From positions 1-35,883 of the forward strand of contig NZ_JAAEQH010000241.1 in the NCBI RefSeq assembly GCF_024231755.1: a DNA stretch of 35,883 bases. Reading direction: 5' to 3'. This document shows, piece after piece, positions 17,231 through 24,400 of this stretch. Position 1 is the first letter of the stretch. Each line of letters begins with the position of its first letter. Below the pieces are notes generated by a model that had not been told where the DNA came from, did no database searches, and saw only the letters and a list, made by a program, of their open reading frames with translations. This DNA is from Neptuniibacter sp. Lineage in GTDB: Bacteria; Pseudomonadota; Gammaproteobacteria; Pseudomonadales; Balneatricaceae. A program made the position numbers and the translations under genes.

Positions 17231-17307
17231 GGAGCGGTAGTTCAGTTGGTTAGAATACCTGCCTGTCACGCAGGGGGTCGCGGGTTCGAGTCCCGTCCGT
17301 TCCGCCA
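17231..17307 (+). tRNA. tRNA-Asp (anticodon GTC)
   Basis: A complete 77-base cloverleaf: acceptor GGAGCGG/CCGTTCC with one G-T pair, D stem GTTC/GAAT, anticodon stem CCTGC/GCAGG around loop CTGTCAC (anticodon GTC), variable loop GGGTC, T arm GCGGG-TTCGAGT-CCCGT, discriminator G and an encoded CCA. The GUC anticodon is a substrate for queuosine at position 34. It is followed by a terminator at 17362. No clear own promoter is seen, so it may share the hupB transcript. Confidence 0.97.
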
Positions 17308-17315
17308 AAATTCAG

Positions 17316-17347
17316 AAATGGTTTGCATCATGTAAATGCAAACATTT
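17316..17347 (+). other. Stem-loop between tRNA-Asp and its terminator
   Basis: AAATGGTTTGCAT (17316-17328) and ATGCAAACATTT (17336-17347) pair with a single bulged base around loop CATGTAA. No T run follows; it may be a 3'-processing signal for the tRNA transcript. Confidence 0.55.
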
Positions 17348-17361
17348 CGAAATAGTTGAAA

Positions 17362-17391
17362 GGCGCATTCCTCTGAGAATGCGCCTTTTTT
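17362..17391 (+). terminator. Rho-independent terminator after tRNA-Asp
   Basis: Perfect 9-base stem GGCGCATTC / GAATGCGCC, loop CTCTGA, then six T. Confidence 0.92.
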
Positions 17392-17427
17392 ATGTGTAAA
17401 AGTAATTGCCAGGGGTTGAAAGGCATA

Positions 17428-19311
17428 ATGCTACAGTCCATTCGTGATAACTCACAGGGTATCGTCGCCAAGATTATTGTTGGCCTGATTGCGGTGACCT
17501 TTGCATTGTTTGGTGTTGAGTCACTTGTAAGTTTAACAGCCGGTAGTAATGCACCTGCCACTGTTAATGGGGTAGAGATCAGTCAACAGGATTTGTATCA
17601 GGGCGTGCAGTTGCAACGTCGTCAGATGCTGAACCAGATGGGTGATGATGCTGACCCGGCATTACTGGATGAAAATCTAATCAGTAACATGGTGTTAGAA
17701 GGTTTGATTGAACAATCAGTTTTGGTTCAGTCTGCCGAGAATCAGGGTTTAGTTTTCTCTGATGCCATGATTGATCAGTTGATCGTCTCTACTAAAGATT
17801 TTCAGGTTGATGGCAAGTTTGAGCGTAGCCAGTTTGAAATGGTGCTGCGTAACGCTGGCCTGACGCCTCTGTCATATCGTGCGTTGGTTAAGAAAGAGAA
17901 AGTAACAGAGCAGGAGCGTATTGCTTACATGCTTTCTGCGTTCTCATTAAAGTCTGAGCTACAGACTCTTGCGAATCTGGATAGTCAGACGCGTGATATC
18001 CGTTACTTCACGCTTGATGCTGAACCTGTTCGTAACTCTGTAACTGTATCTGATGAAGAAATTGCAGATTATTATGCTGAGAACAGCGGTCAGTTTATGT
18101 CTGATGAGCAGGTAGCAATCGAATACCTGCTTCTGGACCGCGATGAAATTGCGAAGGGCCTGAGTGTTACGGATGATGACGTTGAGTCTGCTTATCAGAC
18201 ACTGGTCGATAACTTCCAGGCTCAGGAGCAACGTCACTCAGCTCACATCTTGGTTGAAGTTTCTGATGAGCAGGATGATGCGGCTGCTAAGGCTAAGGTG
18301 GATGCAATCGCTGCACGCCTTGCGTCTGGTGAGTCGTTCGAAACTCTGGCTCAATCTGAGTCGGATGATCCGGTTTCTGCTGAAATGGGTGGTGATCTAG
18401 GCGTTAACGAAAAAGGTGTTTTCTCTGCTGAATTCGAAGATGCACTGTATGCTCTTGAGAAGGGCGCAGTATCAGAACCTGTTCGCACTGAGTTTGGTTA
18501 TCACCTGATTAAGTTGGTTGATATCGTTGAAAGCGAAGCTCCTGCATTTGAGCAGGCGCAATTTGAACTACGCGAAGATCTGCTGAATCAAAAAGCGGAA
18601 GAAGAGTATGTAGGACAGCTTGAGCGTTTAGCAGATATTTCATTCTCATCCGGTGACCTGGTTGAGCCTGCAGAAGTACTGGGTCTGGAAATTCAGAAAA
18701 CTGAACTTTTCTCGCGCTCTGGAAATGAAGATCCGGTTACCTCTAACCCTAAGATCCTTACCGTTGCATTTGATGCTGAGTTGATCAAAGAGGGGCTGAA
18801 CAGTACTCCTGTTGAGTTGGATTCTGGTCGCTCTGTGGTTCTGCGTATTGTTGAGCATCAGCTTCCACGTGAAAAATCACAGGATGAGGTGGCAGAGCAG
18901 ATTAAAGCAATCCTTGTTGAGCAGAAAACGGCTGAACAGCTGACATCTACAGCTTCTGAACTGGTCGCGAGCCTGCGTAAGGGTGATGCACTGGATAGTC
19001 TGGCTGCTGGAGCAAAAGTTGAGTCATTCCAGGCAGTGGCACGCCGTGACAACACCGTTCCTCAAGAGATTCGTACATCTGTATTCCAGATGCCAAAACC
19101 TGCTGAGGGAGCCTCCAGCTTCGCTTCAGTTAGCTTGATCGATGGCAGTTATGCTGTTGTTGCTCTGGATAAGGTTGCAGCTGTAGATGCTGAATTGAAT
19201 GAAGAAGAGCTGAGAATGATGAGTATGGTGCTGAATAACCGTCAGGGACAGCAGGACTATCAGGATCATACAGCTCAGTTGAAGAGCAAAGCTGAAATAG
19301 AAAAGCTTTAA
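17428..19311 (+). CDS. ppiD: Peptidyl-prolyl isomerase/chaperone PpiD (SurA N-terminal domain)
   Basis: Membrane-anchored periplasmic folding factor at the exit of the Sec translocon. The 627 residues (E. coli PpiD 623) start with a short cytosolic segment, one transmembrane helix (about 12-34), a SurA/PpiD N-terminal chaperone domain, one parvulin domain (about 268-362; RHSAHILVEV through FGYHLIKLVD) and a C-terminal domain. The start ATG 17428 (MLQSIRDNSQG) matches the family and follows GAAAGG; an in-frame ATG at 17392 would add MCKSNCQGLKGI and lies at the end of the preceding terminator, so it is rejected. A terminator at 19327 ends the unit. Confidence 0.94.
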   Translation: MLQSIRDNSQGIVAKIIVGLIAVTFALFGVESLVSLTAGSNAPATVNGVEISQQDLYQGVQLQRRQMLNQMGDDADPALLDENLISNMVLEGLIEQSVLVQSAENQGLVFSDAMIDQLIVSTKDFQVDGKFERSQFEMVLRNAGLTPLSYRALVKKEKVTEQERIAYMLSAFSLKSELQTLANLDSQTRDIRYFTLDAEPVRNSVTVSDEEIADYYAENSGQFMSDEQVAIEYLLLDRDEIAKGLSVTDDDVESAYQTLVDNFQAQEQRHSAHILVEVSDEQDDAAAKAKVDAIAARLASGESFETLAQSESDDPVSAEMGGDLGVNEKGVFSAEFEDALYALEKGAVSEPVRTEFGYHLIKLVDIVESEAPAFEQAQFELREDLLNQKAEEEYVGQLERLADISFSSGDLVEPAEVLGLEIQKTELFSRSGNEDPVTSNPKILTVAFDAELIKEGLNSTPVELDSGRSVVLRIVEHQLPREKSQDEVAEQIKAILVEQKTAEQLTSTASELVASLRKGDALDSLAAGAKVESFQAVARRDNTVPQEIRTSVFQMPKPAEGASSFASVSLIDGSYAVVALDKVAAVDAELNEEELRMMSMVLNNRQGQQDYQDHTAQLKSKAEIEKL

Positions 19312-19326
19312 TTTTTATCGATATTT

Positions 19327-19351
19327 AAAAGCCACCTTAGGGTGGCTTTTT
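19327..19351 (+). terminator. Rho-independent terminator of ppiD
   Basis: AAAAGCCACC-TTAG-GGTGGCTTTTT: 10-base stem with T tract, 15 bases after the stop. Confidence 0.93.
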
Positions 19352-19542
19352 AGTTTCAGCCCTATACTTGCTCTTAAACAAGGAGTTTTAAGATAACGAC
19401 TTGGCTGAACTTTACTTGCTATTAGGAGTCTCTCTTTCATGGCTGCCGACAGTTGAGATAAAAATGCGGTGAGTCATTAAGGGAGCAAGGGTAGCAGATG
19501 CCGCTCCAACTCAGATTCGTCTCATAACAAGGTTGTTTGATA

Positions 19543-20010
19543 ATGCGTAAATTATTTCTTCTCGGCTCACATGCCGCTGTAGGTTTTATTGGGTTTGCTC
19601 TGGGAATCTATCTGTTGCCAATTCTTATCGAAGAAGAGCCTGCAACAGTACAGGCTGTTACCTCAGCTAAACAGGCCTCCAGCTTCCAGGCTCAGTTTAA
19701 GAAAGAGTTGAAAGGTAGTGATTCCCTGCATTGGGGTGAGGGTACGGTTTCTCTGGGTAGTCAACTGATTGCCTTCGAAGGTGAATTAGCACCAGGGCCG
19801 GATTACAAGCTATATCTGTCACCAAGTTTTGTCGAAGATGAAGAAACCTTTTTGCAAGCTAAATCCCAGATGGTCAGAGTTGCAGATATTAAAAGCTTCG
19901 GTAACTTTGTAGTCCCAGTTCCTGCAGGAGTGGAAATTAATAACTACAACTCTGTGATTATCTGGTGTGAGACTTTTTCAGAATTTATTACGGCAGGGCG
20001 TTACCAGTAA
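19543..20010 (+). CDS. DM13-domain membrane-anchored protein
   Basis: 155-residue protein with an N-terminal signal anchor (about 8-28, GFIGFALGIYLLPIL) and a DM13 domain (about 50-153): LHWGEGTVSLG, ELAPGPDYKLYLSPSFV, FGNFVVPVP and the conserved cysteine in IIWCETFSEFITAGRY. DM13 domains are proposed to carry an electron-transfer cysteine or to bind haem; no function is established for the bacterial single-domain proteins. The ATG at 19543 with AAGG about 10 bases upstream is preferred over the in-frame TTG at 19537. The 3' end overlaps the convergent yebB-like gene by 23 bases. Confidence 0.85.
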   Translation: MRKLFLLGSHAAVGFIGFALGIYLLPILIEEEPATVQAVTSAKQASSFQAQFKKELKGSDSLHWGEGTVSLGSQLIAFEGELAPGPDYKLYLSPSFVEDEETFLQAKSQMVRVADIKSFGNFVVPVPAGVEINNYNSVIIWCETFSEFITAGRYQ

Positions 20011-20623
20011 CTTCAGTGATGACTGAGGTGGTTTCAGCAACAGTTGAAAACACCTCTAACAATTGTGGATCATTCAACTGGCTAGCGGGTGTTACTGTTC
20101 TGCGTTGCCATGGGATAAATCCAAAATACCAGCAGCGCCAAAAATTAACGCTGGCCTGTGGGTTTTCATCAAGTAGCTCCCTTAATGTCTGAACTTTCCC
20201 CAGTTCGATACCCAGCGCTTCTTTGTAGGTGAGGTAAACGAACTTAGAACAGAACTGACGCGTGGAATCAAAGTTAAAGCCCAGATGATAGAATTTTCCC
20301 ATGCGTTTTCCTGCAGCCTGTTTCAGCGCTTTGATCTCTGTTTGAAATAGTTCTTGCGGCAGGCGTTTGATAGCCACTTCGCTGTTACGGGTTCGGGATA
20401 GAAACTTGCGCAGTGGGCATTTGGTGACTGTTGGCACAGCACTTTCCAGTACAAACCATTCGTTGTTTTCTTGGATGACAAAACCGACATGGGAGGTCCA
20501 GCTTCCTGTGCCTTTGGCCACCTGACGATAGAGAAAGCTATCAATGGATATAAAGATAATATCGCCTTCAGTGATCTGTGCGGTAACTTGCTGTTCCAAT
20601 TGATCCAGTGTTTTCTTGTTCAT
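19988..20623 (-). CDS. yebB: YebB-like permuted NlpC/P60-type cysteine hydrolase
   Basis: 211-residue protein of the YiiX/YebB (DUF830) family, a circularly permuted papain-like fold in which the catalytic His precedes the Cys. Visible are the GDIIFISI entry strand (20-27), His45 in TSHVGFVI, Glu60 (FVLESAVP) and Cys125 in RQFCSKFVYLTYKEALG. Match to E. coli YebB continues through FGFIPWQRRTVTPAS. No signal peptide, so it is probably cytosolic; substrate is unknown (related enzymes cleave amide or ester bonds of lipids or peptidoglycan). GAGG is 8 bases before ATG 20623. Confidence 0.87.
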   Translation of the reverse strand: MNKKTLDQLEQQVTAQITEGDIIFISIDSFLYRQVAKGTGSWTSHVGFVIQENNEWFVLESAVPTVTKCPLRKFLSRTRNSEVAIKRLPQELFQTEIKALKQAAGKRMGKFYHLGFNFDSTRQFCSKFVYLTYKEALGIELGKVQTLRELLDENPQASVNFWRCWYFGFIPWQRRTVTPASQLNDPQLLEVFSTVAETTSVITEVTGNALP

Positions 20624-20781
20624 GCCGTTTCCTCTTCATCTGTAAGTTGTGTTGATGCGAGTATTATTGATCCGAGGGTCTGCAGGTATGTTTAGGGGAA
20701 AAGTTGCAAATAGTAATACCATCAGGCTCAATATCGCGGGGTATCGATAGGTATGTCACTTAAGCGATCAGAACGAGCAGC

Positions 20782-21957
20782 ATGAAAATATTACTGTTAT
20801 CTGCGTATGATGCAGAAAGCCATATCTATTGGCGGCAAGGTTTGGTTAGTAATCTACCAGAACACGATTGGACAGTATTAAGCCTGCCAGGAAGGTACTT
20901 CAGCTGGCGTATGCGGGGTAATAGCTTAAGTTGGGCCTTTGGTGAAAGGGCAACACTGGAGCAGCCTTATGATCTTGTTATCGCAACCTCAATGACGGAT
21001 CTGTCTGCACTCAGGGGTTTTGTGCCCCAGCTTGCATCTATTCCTACACTGGTTTATTTCCACGAGAATCAGTTTGCCTATCCAGAGTCTAAAAACCAGT
21101 TTAAATCGGTAGAACCTAAAGTCTTGAATCTTTATACCGCTTTGGCTGCTGACCGAATCGTTTTTAATAGCGAATATAATCGTCAAACTATGCTCAACGG
21201 CGCTGACTTACTGCTCAGAAAAATGCCCGATTGTGTTCCACCAGGAGTCATTGAGCACCTGACTGAGAAATCCCTTGTGCTAGGGGTTCCCCTGAATAAC
21301 GAATGTTTTGAATCCACTAACTTTGATGTGATCAAGCAAGTTCGTGCTGTTCAGAAACGAGGCCTAAGCTCTACAGCGAATAAAACGGGTTTACCTATTC
21401 ATATCACTTGGGCTGCACGGTGGGAGTATGACAAGGGGCCCGATAGATTGCTTTCTGTATTGAGGTTGCTTGAAAAGCGAGGCGTAGATTTCCGGTTGTG
21501 CATCATGGGTCAGAGTTTCAAAAACTCGCCTCAGGATTTTGAGCAGATCAGAGAAGAGTTTGGTCACCGGATTGATCATATGGGGTATGCGGCTACCAAA
21601 GAAGAGTATTTGGCGTGGCTGTCATGTTCGGATATTTTTATTTCGACTGCTATTCATGAATTCCAGGGGTTATCGGTACTGGAAGCAGTTGCTCAGGGTT
21701 GTATACCTGTCTTGCCTGACCGTATGTCTTATTCAGAGATGTTTAGTGAGGAATACTTATACGCTTGTGATAAGGATATCGAGGTTGAGGCAGCCTCAGC
21801 TGTTGATGTAATCATTAAGCAGATAGATTTAATCAGTAATCGCAAAAGTATCACCCCTGATGTTGCAGAGTTTAGTTGGGAAATGATGGCTGAAAAATAC
21901 CGTCATCTTATTAGATCTGTAGCAGGTGAGGGGCCATGCACAGAAAAGAAAACCTAA
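20782..21957 (+). CDS. DUF3524 glycosyltransferase, tRNA-queuosine mannosyltransferase-like
   Basis: GT4-type glycosyltransferase of 391 residues. The N-terminal half (about 1-170) is a DUF3524 domain: MKILLLSAYDAESHIYWRQG, DLVIATSMTDLSALRGF (about 66-82), TLVYFHENQFAYP (about 91-103) and IVFNSEYNRQTML. The C-terminal half is a glycosyltransferase family 1 domain (ITWAARWEYDKGPDRLL near 211-227; EFQGLSVLEAVAQGCIPVLPD near 293-313). The same architecture is found in vertebrate GTDC1 (QTMAN), shown to transfer mannose from GDP-mannose to queuosine 34 of tRNA-Asp. Activity in this bacterium is inference. It stands alone, 3.5 kb from the tRNA-Asp gene. No strong ribosome site is seen (GAGC at about 7 bases). 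Confidence 0.87.
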   Translation: MKILLLSAYDAESHIYWRQGLVSNLPEHDWTVLSLPGRYFSWRMRGNSLSWAFGERATLEQPYDLVIATSMTDLSALRGFVPQLASIPTLVYFHENQFAYPESKNQFKSVEPKVLNLYTALAADRIVFNSEYNRQTMLNGADLLLRKMPDCVPPGVIEHLTEKSLVLGVPLNNECFESTNFDVIKQVRAVQKRGLSSTANKTGLPIHITWAARWEYDKGPDRLLSVLRLLEKRGVDFRLCIMGQSFKNSPQDFEQIREEFGHRIDHMGYAATKEEYLAWLSCSDIFISTAIHEFQGLSVLEAVAQGCIPVLPDRMSYSEMFSEEYLYACDKDIEVEAASAVDVIIKQIDLISNRKSITPDVAEFSWEMMAEKYRHLIRSVAGEGPCTEKKT

Positions 21958-21983
21958 AGAGCACGCCGGAGAGTGGCAAAGGC

Positions 21984-23006
21984 TTAAAAGAGATTACCGC
22001 CTACTTTTGATAAAACTGAATCAGGATAGTCCAGTTTAATCTTTGTAGACTTTTCCTGATTGATACCATAAACCGCTGCAGGGGAAACAGGAGTTATATT
22101 CTGGATCTTTTCCCCATTAAATAGACGTGTGATCATTTCACCCGCAATTTTTCCTGATCGTTTCTGGTCAGGATAAACACCAAAATGAGCTCCCCAGCCT
22201 TCAGAGATCTCTTTTTCAGACAGACCCATAAGTGGTTTATTGGAATACTGGGTTATTACCTGAGCATACTCACGTTTTGTACCAAGCTGGTCACTTGGAG
22301 TAATAAACGCGTCTACTTGAGAGCTTAGTTCATCTATTTGCTGTTCCATCAGCCGCGCCATCCTGATGTGACCATTGTCACCATGTACAAAGGGTATTTT
22401 CCTGAAGATGATATTGAGATGACTGAATTCTGGCTTCTTAAGGGCAGCTTTCAGCCAACCGATATAACTGATTGATTGCGGCATGTCTGCGTAGATCAAA
22501 CCAATGGTTTTGGCTTCAGGTAGGACTTCATTGAGGAATTTAAGACGAACATCTACTGGAAGGCCGTATGAAATTCCAGTGAAGTTTGAGGTGCTGGGTT
22601 GGTTTAAAGCTGCCACCAAGCCAGAACCTACAGGATCGGTAACACTGCAAAAAACGAACTTGTATCTGCTGTCATTAAAGCCGAATTGGTGTGCCGCTTT
22701 GTTTGCCATGGTCCCATTGACAAAAACCACGTCGTGTTTTGCAGCTTCAGTACGAAGAAGTCTCAGCCCCAGACCAATCTTATTGCCGATAGTAAAACGT
22801 TTGACTTCAAGGTTCTTTTTAATCTGAAAGCCTTGCGCCTCTAACTCCTCAAGCATCGCTTCTCTTGCAGCATCATAAGGATCCCCAGATTGTGAATCGA
22901 GGATAAGTAATTTCTTGCTCTCAGCTTGCACAGAAAATGAAAAAAGCAGAATGACCAATGTAGCTAAAAGGCTAAAGGGATTGATTGCCAAATGTGGGAA
23001 GCGCAT
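21984..23006 (-). CDS. ABC-type periplasmic substrate-binding protein (PF04392)
   Basis: 340-residue secreted protein with a signal peptide (about 1-28, cut after VQA) and the two-lobed ABC_sub_bind fold: KLLILDSQSGDPYDAAREAM (about 32-51), VVFVNGTMANKAAHQFG and FCSVTDPVGSGLV in lobe one, AFITPSDQLGTKREYAQV and GWGAHFGVYPDQKRSGKIAGEM in lobe two. Family members bind amino acids or small organics, and some feed a membrane sensor instead of a transporter. No permease or ATPase genes lie nearby, so it is an orphan component. Ribosome site before ATG 23006 is weak. It converges with the glycosyltransferase gene (26-base gap). Confidence 0.83.
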   Translation of the reverse strand: MRFPHLAINPFSLLATLVILLFSFSVQAESKKLLILDSQSGDPYDAAREAMLEELEAQGFQIKKNLEVKRFTIGNKIGLGLRLLRTEAAKHDVVFVNGTMANKAAHQFGFNDSRYKFVFCSVTDPVGSGLVAALNQPSTSNFTGISYGLPVDVRLKFLNEVLPEAKTIGLIYADMPQSISYIGWLKAALKKPEFSHLNIIFRKIPFVHGDNGHIRMARLMEQQIDELSSQVDAFITPSDQLGTKREYAQVITQYSNKPLMGLSEKEISEGWGAHFGVYPDQKRSGKIAGEMITRLFNGEKIQNITPVSPAAVYGINQEKSTKIKLDYPDSVLSKVGGNLF

Positions 23007-23233
23007 TTTAAGTGGAGCTCGTGTCTGGTGACGATCAGTTTTCTGGGGCTAGTTGTACAGTATTTACAAGCAATTAACACCTAAGCAGTAAAACAAAGTA
23101 TCAGCTGAGTTGCTACCACATCTGTTGAGACCTTGATCCTGAACATATTTTTCAGATATCAGTACTGCAGCAGGTTGGTTTGTCCGAATTTAGCTTCTAT
23201 TCTTAGACATTGTGTCTACTAGGAAGAATAACA

Positions 23234-23587
23234 ATGGCTCTAAAAAAAGTTTCTGCAATCGTTGATGAGATGCGTCTTAATTTTATTGAAGATGCTCTGA
23301 TTCAATCAGGTGTTCGCGGTTATACCATACATGAAGTACGTGGACGTGGTTTATACAACGATGCTTATCAACAGCGTGAACTTGTGAATCATACTCAGGT
23401 TGATGTTTATACAAGCGAAGAGCAAGCAGAGAAAATTGCAGAACTGATTATGGACACAGCCTCTCAGAGTGGTGATAGTGAAGGTCTGGTTGCTATTCTC
23501 CCTGTTGATGGCTTGTATTGGATGTATGACCGGAAGAAAGCAACGGAAGACGATTTTACTTTTAATGAATGGGGGGATGATGCTTAA
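23234..23587 (+). CDS. P-II-like signalling protein
   Basis: 117-residue protein with the P-II ferredoxin-like fold: beta-1 KKVSAIVDEMRLNFIEDAL (3-21), GVRGYTIHEVRGRG (26-39), HTQVDVYTSEEQAEKIAELIM and GDSEGLVAILPVD (80-92). Compared with GlnB/GlnK the T-loop is much shorter (LYNDAYQQREL, 40-50) and has no obvious uridylylation site in the usual position, and an acidic C-terminal tail (DDFTFNEWGDD) follows. It is thus a P-II-like paralogue (PstA/SbtB/CPII type) rather than GlnB; its ligand is unknown. ATG 23234 follows AGGAAG at 8 bases; a TTG 24 bases upstream is rejected. The next gene starts 40 bases on, suggesting a two-gene operon. Confidence 0.75.
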   Translation: MALKKVSAIVDEMRLNFIEDALIQSGVRGYTIHEVRGRGLYNDAYQQRELVNHTQVDVYTSEEQAEKIAELIMDTASQSGDSEGLVAILPVDGLYWMYDRKKATEDDFTFNEWGDDA

Positions 23588-23627
23588 TGCATCGCCTATC
23601 ACCCAAGTAAATAGATAGGGGGCAGCC

Positions 23628-24209
23628 ATCAAATATCTCTGGATCCTAATCTATTCAACAGTGTTGATCTGGTCAGGAATTGAACCTAAAGATCAACTGA
23701 CCTGGTTCCTGGAAGTCTTTCCCGCTATCGCAGGGGGAATCTTGTTACTCCTGACCATGCGTTCTTTTCCACTAACTCCGCTTCTCTATTTTCTGATATT
23801 GGCGCACTGTGTAATCCTGATGGTAGGTGGGCACTATACTTATGCGGAAGTTCCTCTGTTTGATGATCTTTGGGGTATGGAAAGAAATAACTACGACAAA
23901 GTAGGGCATTTCGCTCAGGGATTTATACCAGCCATTCTTGCGAGAGAGATCTTGATTCGAAAGCAGGTGGTTAAGAATACAGCTTGGCTTAATCTGTTTA
24001 TCGTTTCTGTCTGCCTTGCCTTCAGTGCTTTCTATGAGCTGATAGAGTGGTGGGTTGCTCTCCTGAGCGGTGAGGATGCTGAAGCCTTTCTGGGGACGCA
24101 AGGTTATGTTTGGGATACTCAATCCGACATGGCATTGGCTTTGACCGGTGCAATATGCGCAATTTTGCTCTTGAGTCGTATCCATAATCGACAGTTACTG
24201 AAAATATAA
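23628..24209 (+). CDS. YjdF/DUF2238 family membrane protein, probable ATC start
   Basis: Polytopic inner-membrane protein of the DUF2238 (YjdF) family, function unknown. The first canonical start, GTG 23661, would delete half of the first membrane helix and has no ribosome site. The open frame continues upstream to 23619, and codon ATC at 23628 begins xKYLWILIYSTVLIWSGIEP, the expected N terminus, with AGGGGG (23617-23622 region) about 6 bases upstream. I therefore place the start at ATC 23628 (193 residues). Conserved family motifs: GGHYTYAEVPLFDD (about 67-80), NNYDKVGHFAQGF (about 86-98), FYELIEWWVAL (about 134-144) and VWDTQSDMALAL (about 160-171), a His/Asp/Glu set suggestive of metal binding. 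Pairs with the P-II-like gene. Confidence 0.75.
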   Translation: MKYLWILIYSTVLIWSGIEPKDQLTWFLEVFPAIAGGILLLLTMRSFPLTPLLYFLILAHCVILMVGGHYTYAEVPLFDDLWGMERNNYDKVGHFAQGFIPAILAREILIRKQVVKNTAWLNLFIVSVCLAFSAFYELIEWWVALLSGEDAEAFLGTQGYVWDTQSDMALALTGAICAILLLSRIHNRQLLKI

Positions 24210-24400
24210 TTTAGTGCCTGTTTTAACGTTAGCCCCGTTTTACTGAACCAACCTGCGAACAAGTTCTACTTGGCTTTTTCCTTAAGACCGGTTCTTTGGG
24301 GTTAATTTGGCTGATCAATGGTCTTTCGCCAGTAGGTACGGCTTGTTTCCCTTATCTATTTTATGTCATAAATAAATCATGACCCTGTGTGAGAAAATGG

